A stretch of DNA of 8,883 bases. Origin: Chloroflexota bacterium. GTDB lineage: Bacteria > Chloroflexota > Dehalococcoidia > Lucifugimonadales > UBA3495. A program made the translations under genes and the position numbers. The DNA lies in contig JADFPM010000103.1 of the NCBI GenBank assembly GCA_022562335.1, positions 1 through 8,883 on the forward strand. Direction: 5' to 3'. The notes below the pieces were generated by a model. The model saw only the letters and a program-made list of their open reading frames with translations, was not told the DNA's origin and searched no databases. Below, in pieces: positions 1 through 6,456 of the stretch (the first letter of the stretch is position 1; each line of letters opens with the position of its first letter).

Positions 1-132
1 ATCACCGGGCGAATCGGCTTCTTGCGGCAGACCCTGGCTCACCGGTGCTCAGGCTTTGAATCAGGCCGGTGGATTTGGTTCGCATTCCCCTCTTCGTTCT
101 CTTATGGCAACCTTTTGCCGTCCCCTAAGAAT
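1..132. other. Sequence downstream of dnaE, no gene seen
   Basis: This is the stretch after the dnaE stop codon in the minus direction. It contains a small inverted repeat, GGCAA-CCTT-TTGCC (106-119), but no T-tract follows it on the minus strand, so it is at best a weak terminator. Only short frames lacking a ribosome binding site are present. I see no supportable gene. Confidence 0.5.
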
Positions 133-3100
133 CTAGAACGGGACGTCCTCCGCTTGAACGCCGGCCCCGTTGCTGATGTGGACGCTATCGGCTCCCAGCA
201 GGGATTCCAGCCGTTCTTGCAACTGGGTGCAATAGCTGGTGTTCACCATGGGCAGTTCCATCACCACTCGGTGGCCTCCGGTGTGGATCTTTAGATTTAT
301 GCGGTCATTTCCCGGGTATTCCAGCAGAACGCCCACGACTTCCCGCATCAGGTGAGCATCGCTCTGGGAGTCGTCGGTTTCGGTCACCCCTAGAGTCACG
401 ATGCGCCCGGCGGCAGTGCTGGAAGATTTTTGTCCGTGAGCCTGGGCTCCGTTTTCAGCCTGGGCGCCTTTTTCAGCAGGCCCCGAATTTTCGCGAATCA
501 CACCATTGGCAGCCGACGGGTGGCCGGAGGTTCCGTTGGATGCCGCTTCCCGGCCGTTTGATGCCGTGGAAGCAGGCTGTGGGGTGGCGTTGGAAGTGCC
601 ATTTGACGTGCCAACGGGGTCGAATATCTCAACTTGATCGCACGCCAATGAAAGCTGGTCGCCCCGCGCCCGGAGCTTTCCGGTGACCTTTAACAATTCA
701 CCTTCTTTCCACTGGTCTTCGGTTCGGCCCAACACGTCGGGCCAGACCATGACCTCGATGGATCCTGCCAGGAGGTCGAGGGTGGCGATCAAGTATCTCT
801 TATGCTCCTTGGTCTCCCTGGTCACGATAGCCGATAAGTGGCCAATGATCGTTAGGGATTTCCCCTTCATCTCCTCGTCTAGTTGGTCCATGGAGGTTAT
901 GGCGTTTCCCGGGTCGATGGCGGCCAATGCCTTAAGGGGGTTTTGTGATAGGGAAAGGCCCAGTAATTCCCGTTCCCAGGATGCCTTTTCCTGATCGGTG
1001 GCGTCGGGACCGTCCAACTCGATTCCCGAGATATCGGATCGATCAAAGGCCGCTCCGCCTCCGGCCGTGTTGTTGAACATGCTGGTCTGTCCCGAATCTC
1101 TTGCTTTCGCCTCCAATTGCGCTGTGGCTATCACCTGGTCTAGAGCGTTCAGCATGGGCCCGCGGGCGGCCAGCCCGTCGAAGGCGCCCGCTTTTACCAG
1201 GCTCTCCAGCGTGCGGCGGTTTAGGCCCTTGGCGTTGACCCGGCGGCAGAAGTCATCGATGGACGTAAAGGGACCGTTCTCCTTGCGTTCGGCCACCACG
1301 GGGGCCACGGCTCCCTCGCCCACCGTTTTGACGGCCTTGAGACCCATACGAATGCCTACCGGTTCGCCTTCTTCGCGGGAGATGATGAATGACTCTTCGG
1401 ACCTGTTGATGTCCGGGGGCAGCACCGGTATGCCCAGACGGAAGCATTCGTTGATGGACCCCACCACCTTTTCGGGATTGTCCATCCGGGCATTGAGCAC
1501 CGAGACCATGTACTCCACCGGGTAGTGGGTTTTGAGGTAAGCGGTCCAATAGGAAATCAACGCGTAGCTGATGCTATGGGCTTTATTGAATGCGTATCCG
1601 GCGAAGGGCTCTATCAGGTCGAAAACTTCGACGGCCAACTCTTTGGTAAAGCCTTTGGCCTGTGCGCCCTCCACGAATTTCTCGCGCTCCTGGGCCATAA
1701 GGGACGCGATCTTCTTACCCATGGCTTTGCGGACGATATCGGCCTCGCCCAGGGTGTAACCGGCGAACCTCTGGAGGATGAGAAGCACCTGGTCTTGGTA
1801 CACGATGATGCCGTAGGTCTCGTCCAGCAGGTCTTTCAGGCTTTCGTGGGGGTAGGTGATCTTTTCCCGGCCGAACTTGGCATTGATGAACCGGTCGATG
1901 TGCTCCATCGGGCCAGGGCGGTAAAGGGCGATCATGGCTGAGATCTCGCCCAGGTTGGAGGGTTTCAATTCCTTGATGTAGCGCTGCATCCCTGAGCTTT
2001 CCAATTGGAACAGGTCCGATGTATTGCCGGAAGAGAGCAGTTCGAAGGTCTCCGGGTCGTCCAGGGGCAGTTTGTTCAAATCGATGTGGATGCCCCGGCT
2101 CTCATCTAAAAGTTTCACCGCCCGGTCCAGGATGGTGAGGTTGGTCAATCCCAGGAAGTCCATCTTCAGCAGGCCCAGGCGGGCCACCGGGTCCATGGAA
2201 AGCTGGGTCATCAGCACGGGGCTGGATTCATCTCCCCGGGTGGGCCGTTGCAGGGGCACGGTGCCGGTCAGCGGCTCGTCGGCGATCAAAACCCCGGCGG
2301 CGTGGGTGCTCACGTGGTGGACTATGCCTTCCAAGCCCCGGGCGGTGTCCACCAGTTTGTGGACGGAGGCCTCCTGTTGGTAGGCGGATTCAAATTCGGG
2401 GTTGACCCGTAAAGCGTCTTCCAGCAAGCGGGCTTTTGGGGGGACCATGCGGGCCACCCGGTCCACTTCACTGTAGGTCATGCCCAAGGCCCGTCCCACG
2501 TCTCTTAAAGCGGCCCGGGCCCCCAGTGTCCCAAAGGTGATGATCTGGGCCACGTGGTCTTGGCCGTAGCGGTCTATGACGTAGTGAAGGACTTCGTCGC
2601 GCCGGTCGTCTTGAAAATCCAGGTCGATGTCGGGCAGTTCCTTACGTTCCATGTTTAGGAACCGTTCGAAAACCAACCGGTATTCCAGGGGGTCCACTTG
2701 CGTGATGCCCAGGCAATAGAGGGCCACGCTTCCGGCGGCGCTTCCGCGGACCCCGAACATGATGTCGTTCTTACGGACGAAATCTATGATGTCCCACACC
2801 ACCAGGAAGTAATCGGCGAAATGGGTGTGCTGGATGACCTCCAACTCGTACCTAAGACGGTCTTCGGCTTCAGGCGTGCTGTCGGGATAAAGGTCTCGGA
2901 AGCCCTGCCAGCATAATTTGGATAGGTATTCGTGGGCGTCGATTCCGTCGGGAGTATCGAATTTGGGCAGGTGGGTCTCACCGAAGTTCAGTTCCACGTT
3001 GCACATGTCGGCGATGACCTGGGTGTTTTCAATGGCCTCGGGGTGGTCTGGAAACAGCTGGGCCATCTCTTCGGGGCTCTTGATATAGTAGGAATCGTCT

Positions 3101-3807
3101 TCCATTCGCAGGCGTTTTTCGTCATTGACGGTGGTATTGGTCTGGATGCAGATGTACACGTCCTGCAAGGGGGATTCCGATTGGCGGACGTAGTGGGCGT
3201 CGTTGGTTACCACCAGGGGTATATCCAATTCCTCGCTGAGGGTGATCAGTCCCTGGTTGATCTGGTCCAGGTTATCCACGTGGGCGTGGTCCTGCAATTC
3301 CAGGAAGTAGCCGTCGCCGAAAAGGTTTTTGTACCAGGTGGCCGAGCTGGCGGCCTCCTCCATATTTCCATCGGCGATGAGGCGCGGGACTTCGGCCGAG
3401 GGGCAGCCCGACAGGACCACCAAGCCTTCACCGTACTTTTCCAGCAGGCCTTTATCCACCCTGGGCTTGTAGTGAAACCCATCCACGTGGGCCAGGGTCA
3501 GCAGCTGCATCAGGTTGCGGTACCCCTGGTTATTTCTAGCGAGCAACACCAGGTGGTTGGGGCTGCGTTCCGAGGTGGTTTTATCCAGGTGGCTGCCGTG
3601 GGCCACGTAGACCTCGCAGCCGATGATGGGTTTGATGCCCGCATCTTTACACGCTGAATAAAAGTCCACCACGCCGTAAAAAGTGCCGTGGTCGGTGATG
3701 GCCAAAGCCTCCATACCCAGGTTCTTGGTTTGGGCCACCAAGTCCGGGATGCGGCTGATGCCGTCGAGCATGCTGTATTCGGTGTGAATGTGCAGGTGAG
3801 TGAACAC
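133..3807 (-). CDS. dnaE: DNA polymerase III subunit alpha (DnaE), PHP domain apparently intact
   Basis: Replicative DNA polymerase catalytic subunit, cytoplasmic, part of the chromosomal replisome. The product is 1224 residues, in the range of DnaE1-type alpha subunits. The N-terminal PHP domain has HxH (H6, H8), ITDHG (H40), GCEVY (E65), NHLVLLA, LSGC and NDAH, a set that looks metal-binding, so intrinsic 3'-5' exonuclease activity is possible (inference). The palm carries LPDIDLDF with D393 and D395 and the third acidic residue in KMDFLG (D550), equivalent to E. coli D401, D403 and D555. A helix-hairpin-helix region lies near 850-877 and an OB fold near 983-1063. An N/S/G/A-rich linker (about 1065-1135) leads to a C-terminal domain that may contact tau. 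I chose the GTG start at 3807 because GGGAGAGGG (3826-3818) lies 10 nt upstream and MFTHLHIHTEYS is a typical DnaE beginning. An in-frame TTG at 3828 has no Shine-Dalgarno sequence and overlaps this one. Confidence 0.95.
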   Translation of the reverse strand: MFTHLHIHTEYSMLDGISRIPDLVAQTKNLGMEALAITDHGTFYGVVDFYSACKDAGIKPIIGCEVYVAHGSHLDKTTSERSPNHLVLLARNNQGYRNLMQLLTLAHVDGFHYKPRVDKGLLEKYGEGLVVLSGCPSAEVPRLIADGNMEEAASSATWYKNLFGDGYFLELQDHAHVDNLDQINQGLITLSEELDIPLVVTNDAHYVRQSESPLQDVYICIQTNTTVNDEKRLRMEDDSYYIKSPEEMAQLFPDHPEAIENTQVIADMCNVELNFGETHLPKFDTPDGIDAHEYLSKLCWQGFRDLYPDSTPEAEDRLRYELEVIQHTHFADYFLVVWDIIDFVRKNDIMFGVRGSAAGSVALYCLGITQVDPLEYRLVFERFLNMERKELPDIDLDFQDDRRDEVLHYVIDRYGQDHVAQIITFGTLGARAALRDVGRALGMTYSEVDRVARMVPPKARLLEDALRVNPEFESAYQQEASVHKLVDTARGLEGIVHHVSTHAAGVLIADEPLTGTVPLQRPTRGDESSPVLMTQLSMDPVARLGLLKMDFLGLTNLTILDRAVKLLDESRGIHIDLNKLPLDDPETFELLSSGNTSDLFQLESSGMQRYIKELKPSNLGEISAMIALYRPGPMEHIDRFINAKFGREKITYPHESLKDLLDETYGIIVYQDQVLLILQRFAGYTLGEADIVRKAMGKKIASLMAQEREKFVEGAQAKGFTKELAVEVFDLIEPFAGYAFNKAHSISYALISYWTAYLKTHYPVEYMVSVLNARMDNPEKVVGSINECFRLGIPVLPPDINRSEESFIISREEGEPVGIRMGLKAVKTVGEGAVAPVVAERKENGPFTSIDDFCRRVNAKGLNRRTLESLVKAGAFDGLAARGPMLNALDQVIATAQLEAKARDSGQTSMFNNTAGGGAAFDRSDISGIELDGPDATDQEKASWERELLGLSLSQNPLKALAAIDPGNAITSMDQLDEEMKGKSLTIIGHLSAIVTRETKEHKRYLIATLDLLAGSIEVMVWPDVLGRTEDQWKEGELLKVTGKLRARGDQLSLACDQVEIFDPVGTSNGTSNATPQPASTASNGREAASNGTSGHPSAANGVIRENSGPAEKGAQAENGAQAHGQKSSSTAAGRIVTLGVTETDDSQSDAHLMREVVGVLLEYPGNDRINLKIHTGGHRVVMELPMVNTSYCTQLQERLESLLGADSVHISNGAGVQAEDVPF

Positions 3808-3858
3808 TGATCTTTGACCCTCTCCCAACCCGGTGGTATATGGAATATTACAGAGCTT

Positions 3859-3890
3859 ATATTAACCGATTCTAGATAGGACACTGTCAA
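3859..3890 (-). promoter_or_regulatory. Candidate dnaE promoter
   Basis: Read on the minus strand, a perfect -35 TTGACA lies at 3890-3885. The -10 is less clear: GTTAAT at 3866-3861 gives an 18-nt spacer but only four of six matches, and the better TAATAT at 3864-3859 gives a long 20-nt spacer. Transcription would start near 3854, leaving an untranslated leader of about 45-50 nt before the GTG at 3807. Confidence 0.55.
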
Positions 3891-3989
3891 GGGGAAAAAT
3901 ACCAGATGTGGTAACTGGAGGAAGATAAGATACAAGCACTGGCGGTTGATACCCTTTGTTATCCCGGGTTGATCAGGGCCGGAATAGAG

Positions 3990-4016
3990 AAAGGCCGGTG
4001 TATTTCACCGGCCTTT
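3990..4016 (-). terminator. Strong intrinsic terminator behind the small protein gene (possibly bidirectional)
   Basis: A perfect 11-bp stem, AAAGGCCGGTG (3990-4000) with CACCGGCCTTT (4006-4016), closes a 5-nt loop. It begins 27 nt after the stop codon of the gene at 4044-4340. On the minus strand it is followed by TTTCTCTATT and on the plus strand by a T-run, so it could work in both directions. Its position separates the small gene from the dnaE promoter. Confidence 0.88.
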
Positions 4017-4043
4017 TGATGCTCTAACCGTTGCGATATCCGG

Positions 4044-4340
4044 CTATCCGCCTTGGCCGCTGCTGGCCTCGCCGCCGTCTTTATCGGTGGTTTTGGCGGC
4101 GTTCTTATTCGACACCGGTTTGGCCGAACCCTGGGAACCGTCGGAGTTGGTCTTGTTGGAAAGCCTGGAGTCGCCCCAGGTTGCCGCTTCTACGTAGTTC
4201 TTGAATTCCCGCACCTCGCCGCAAAGCCGGCAGACGCCCTGGCTGATAGGACCCGTTGCGGGCTGAATGGCCCAGTGATGACAACATGTTGCGGCAGCGG
4301 CGTCTGTAGTTGCTGCAGGTGTGGATTCTTGTTGCGCCAT
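4044..4340 (-). CDS. Small hypothetical protein with CxH...CxxC putative zinc-binding motif
   Basis: The product has 98 residues and an unknown function. An Ala/Thr-rich N-terminus (1-18) precedes a compact core with C19, C20, H22, W23, then C37-R-L-C40-G and an aromatic stretch ending near W55. The spacing CxH-x14-CxxC suggests one metal-binding knuckle. From memory, similar cores (C-HHW...G.CR.CG..R.F.N) occur in small proteins of Chloroflexota and related bacteria, but I know of no assigned role. The C-terminus (58-98) is Ser/Asn/Lys/Gly-rich and likely disordered. There is no signal peptide or membrane segment. The ATG at 4340 is supported by GAGAGG 9 nt upstream and by a promoter about 25 nt upstream. 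The gene is a monocistronic unit closed by the terminator at 3990-4016. The protein could be a small nucleic-acid-binding or regulatory factor, which is inference only. Confidence 0.8.
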   Translation of the reverse strand: MAQQESTPAATTDAAAATCCHHWAIQPATGPISQGVCRLCGEVREFKNYVEAATWGDSRLSNKTNSDGSQGSAKPVSNKNAAKTTDKDGGEASSGQGG

Positions 4341-4369
4341 AACGGTTAACCTCTCTAAAGTGAACTACT

Positions 4370-4399
4370 ATTGTATCAGTTTTAGGCGAGAATCGTCAA
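4370..4399 (-). promoter_or_regulatory. Sigma-70-type promoter of the small protein gene
   Basis: On the minus strand, TTGACG (4399-4394), an 18-nt spacer and TACAAT (4375-4370) give five of six matches at each box. The predicted start near 4363 leaves a leader of about 22 nt that contains the GAGAGG ribosome binding site for the ATG at 4340. Confidence 0.75.
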
Positions 4400-4644
4400 T
4401 GTATTCGGTGTCCTATCATGAAACATCCAGGCCATTGGCGAGTTTAGAATCACACGGGATTTTGCGCCGTTAAAACAGCCCCAGATGATCTTGGAGCTTA
4501 TTCCTGCCCGCACGCCTGGGCGGTGGCGTCGAAGGACTCGGCCTCTGTAATTGGACAGTGGACGTGCACGACCTGAGAGGCGGTGCGTGGCAAAGGACCG
4601 GTTTCGTAGTGCCGTTACCGTTAGCCGTTAATGGCAGGCAACGG
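4400..4644. other. Intergenic region with no gene seen
   Basis: This lies between the partner-protein stop codon (4645) and the promoter of the small gene. I find no RNA gene and no convincing intrinsic terminator. The only regularity is three copies of CCGTTA (see 4612-4630) and a weak GCCC/GGGC stem at 4506-4521. Where the upstream operon ends is therefore unclear from sequence. Confidence 0.5.
4612..4630. repeat. Three CCGTTA hexamers
   Basis: CCGTTA occurs at 4612-4617, 4618-4623 and 4625-4630, the last offset by one base. It starts 15 nt past the stop codon of the gene at 4645-5712. It may be a chance short tandem repeat. Confidence 0.6.
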
Positions 4645-5712
4645 TCAAGCGGCGTCCGTGATCTCCTGGGTGGAGATGCGTGTCACGCCCCAACCAGCCA
4701 ACCATGCGGAATGGCGTCCGTCACCGCCGGCCACCAAGACCACGATGTCATCGGCGGTTTGTACGATGGGGAGCATGGTGTCTGGATGGGATTCATCGAT
4801 CCAGGCCGGCCAGTTGCGGTTCCCGTAATGGGCCACGCCCTGGAGTTGGCCCACGGGCATGCGGGCGTTTTGATATACGTATTCTCGCACGTCTGACTTG
4901 GTGAGACCGTAGTCCGCCATTTCAGCGGCGTGCTCCGGGCAGATTATCAGGACTATCTGGGTCCTGGTGCCCAATTGGTAATAGTTGGATACCCCGACGC
5001 CCTTCATGGTGCCGACGATGGTGTTGAGGATCTCGATGCCCGAGGACACGGTTGTTTCCATGACGGTGTACACGCCCCGTATGCCTGCCACGGTGACGAT
5101 GCTGGTCTCAGGACCGTATCCCAGTTCCACGTGCCGTGGGTCCCAGGGACTTCTGTCTTCGTTCTCGGAGAAGCAGAAGCTGTAGCGGCCGGGGGTCGAC
5201 AGGGTGGCCTTGTCCATTTCTCCCGGTATCTGTCCGCCGATGTTTCGGATGACCAGCCGCAGCGCCCGGCCTATGGAGGCGTTGGACCGGTGGCCCGGGC
5301 CAAAGCAACCGGCGTCTCCGTTGATACCGAGTTGCCTGGCTATGGGGCCGTTGACCATCACCACGGGTGTGCCGCCTCCGGTGGTGGAGGACACGCCGGC
5401 CACGTTGAATTCCTCTTTCAGCACCGCTTTTACCGCGGCCACCACCACGGGAAAATAACTGGGTTTACATCCCGCCATGACTGCGTTTATGGCAATCTTT
5501 TCCAGGGTGACCTGGGCGTTTCTTGGCTGGATGATTCCCAGGGATGTGGACGGGTTCTCGCCGTACCCCATGAGCATGCTGCGGACCAAGTCTTCGGTGG
5601 GTGGAACCACCGGGAGGCCATCGGTCCACCCCTGCTCCCAGCAGTAGTCTTGGATGGCGTCGAAGGAATCTTCCACGTCTACCCGGCGGGACTTGAGGGC
5701 CAAAGGATTCAT
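4645..5712 (-). CDS. Conserved protein of unknown function encoded next to the UGSC selenoprotein
   Basis: The product is 355 residues and I cannot assign a reaction. The N-terminus has a striking E-Q-G-W-T-D-G-L-P-V-V-P-P-T block (26-39) that I recall as typical of a family found with UGSC proteins. A Gly-rich segment follows around 107-115 (SSTTGGGTP) and then GPGHRSNASIGRALRL (138-153). Next are R-Y-S-F-C-F-S-E-N (176-184) and S-P-W-D-P-R-H (188-194). VLVAGGDGRHSAWLAGWG (325-342) lies close to the end. Cysteines are at 24, 82, 136, 180 and 258; C180 sits in a conserved-looking block and could be redox-active (inference). There is no signal peptide or clear membrane span, so it is probably cytoplasmic. 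The ATG at 5712 has AGGTG 7 nt upstream. It lies 119 nt downstream of the selenoprotein gene on the same strand, so co-transcription and a shared pathway are likely. Confidence 0.88.
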   Translation of the reverse strand: MNPLALKSRRVDVEDSFDAIQDYCWEQGWTDGLPVVPPTEDLVRSMLMGYGENPSTSLGIIQPRNAQVTLEKIAINAVMAGCKPSYFPVVVAAVKAVLKEEFNVAGVSSTTGGGTPVVMVNGPIARQLGINGDAGCFGPGHRSNASIGRALRLVIRNIGGQIPGEMDKATLSTPGRYSFCFSENEDRSPWDPRHVELGYGPETSIVTVAGIRGVYTVMETTVSSGIEILNTIVGTMKGVGVSNYYQLGTRTQIVLIICPEHAAEMADYGLTKSDVREYVYQNARMPVGQLQGVAHYGNRNWPAWIDESHPDTMLPIVQTADDIVVLVAGGDGRHSAWLAGWGVTRISTQEITDAA

Positions 5713-5731
5713 GCGGTCACACCTGGGGGTA

Positions 5732-5768
5732 AAGCCCGGCGCCTTGGTTTACCACCAGAGCCGGGCTT
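5732..5768 (-). other. Intercistronic hairpin upstream of the partner gene
   Basis: A perfect 9-bp stem, AAGCCCGGC (5732-5740) with GCCGGGCTT (5760-5768), encloses a 19-nt loop that can form an inner TGG/CCA pairing. On the minus-strand transcript it ends about 7 nt before the AGGTG ribosome binding site of the gene starting at 5712. No real U-tract follows. It could tune expression between the two genes or stabilise RNA ends; this is inference. Confidence 0.6.
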
Positions 5769-5779
5769 AAAGTCAGTGT

Positions 5780-5823
5780 CTAAGGATCTCGTACTAAGGT
5801 TCTCGTATCTGAGGACCTATCGA
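5780..5823. repeat. Tandem 14-15 bp repeat between selenoprotein and partner genes
   Basis: CTAAGGATCTCGTA (5780-5793) is followed directly by CTAAGGTTCTCGTA (5794-5807), which differs at one position. A degenerate third unit, CTGAGGACCTATCGA, follows at 5809-5823. The array starts 9 nt downstream of the selenoprotein stop codon. The helical-turn-and-a-half spacing could suit a protein-binding site, or the array may be a slippage product. Confidence 0.75.
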
Positions 5824-5831
5824 ACCGTCGT

Positions 5832-6386
5832 CTAACCGCCGGTCAGGTGGCCGACGATCTCTGGGGCGAAGTCGTGGGCCATCTGCCGCACGTCTTCGAC
5901 GGAGCGGACGGCCAGAGGGCTGGGGATGACAACGATGCGGGCGCCGGGCATTCCAAGTGAGGTGACCCTGGCTTTGGCCGCCCGGGTGAATGAGCTGGTT
6001 ATGACGCTAACGGAAGGGATACCCTGGGATTCTGTGATCACCGTGTCGTGGAGACCCCACGCCGTGCAGGAGCCTCAATCGGCGATCCCGTGGATCACCG
6101 CGTCGCATTCCTGGGTCAAAGCGTCTATGGTCTCCTGGGCACAGGCCGCGCTGTAGGTGAACTTGGTGGCGTATACGACTTTTTTTACGCCGTAATCGTC
6201 TACCAAGACATTTTGCAGTTCTTGCAAAAAGGCGTCGGCGTGATATTTGCGGTTCTCCAGCAGGCCGATGACCTTACCCTCCAGGCTGGGAAGCGGAGAG
6301 CTTAATCCCAGCTCTTCGGGTACATCTTCAGCCCTGGGGTCCAGTAACTGGATCGTGCGCGATATTGCGGGGGCTTCGTCTGCCAT
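5832..6386 (-). CDS. UGSC family selenoprotein (in-frame TGA read as selenocysteine)
   Basis: The full reading is 184 residues with selenocysteine at 104. TGA at 6077-6075 would end the frame after residue 103, yet the same frame runs on through G-S-C-T-A-W-G-L-H to a TAA at 5832. The motif U104-G-S-C107 is the hallmark of the UGSC (seleno)protein family, in which U and C form a CxxC-like redox pair. Before it lies a segment typical of the family (VIGLLENRKYHADAFL, about 39-54, then a short alpha/beta stretch). After it come GIPSVSVITSSF (122-133) and VVIPSPLAVRS, also family-like. The substrate is unknown; a thiol or selenol redox role is inferred. The ATG at 6386 has a perfect AGGAGG (6400-6395) 8 nt upstream. 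It lies 70 nt after guaB3 and before the partner gene at 4645-5712. Ordinary gene calling would give two fragments, 6075-6386 and 5832-6041. It is not a pseudogene: no frameshift is needed and a SECIS follows. Confidence 0.93.
6039..6077 (-). promoter_or_regulatory. Bacterial SECIS element for UGA recoding
   Basis: In the minus-strand mRNA the UGA (6077-6075) is followed by 18 nt and then the apical loop GGUCU (6056-6052). The loop is closed by the perfect 5-bp stem CGUGG (6061-6057) and CCACG (6051-6047). A possible outer CAC/GUG pairing (6066-6064 with 6041-6039) lies beyond an asymmetric internal loop. From memory, the E. coli fdhF SECIS also has GGUCU 18 nt after its UGA in a short GC stem, and this is the part bound by SelB. 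The element lies inside the coding sequence, as usual in bacteria. Confidence 0.88.
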
Positions 6387-6456
6387 CTATCTGACCTCCT
6401 GATTCTGGGTGGTCCGGAGCGGGACCTGGATGCTGATCCGGGGGCGGGGAGCCAGG

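Noticed and set aside
2932..3657. Long plus-strand open frames, also 4930-5835 and 6685-7362
   Set aside because: They are antisense to dnaE, the partner gene and guaB3, have low-complexity His/Val/Gly-rich products, and no ribosome binding sites. They are shadows of GC-rich coding sequence.
3808..3828. TTG at 3828 as dnaE start
   Set aside because: No Shine-Dalgarno before it, and its own codons form the Shine-Dalgarno for the GTG at 3807. Seven residues are affected, so the choice is not absolute.
4612..4630. CCGTTA copies as a CRISPR or iteron array
   Set aside because: The units are six bases with no spacers and only three copies. No cas, rep or par genes are nearby.
4632..4647. The TGA ending the partner gene (4647-4645) as a second selenocysteine codon
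   Set aside because: Only five sense codons follow before TAA, no family motif surrounds it and I see no SECIS-like loop at the right distance.
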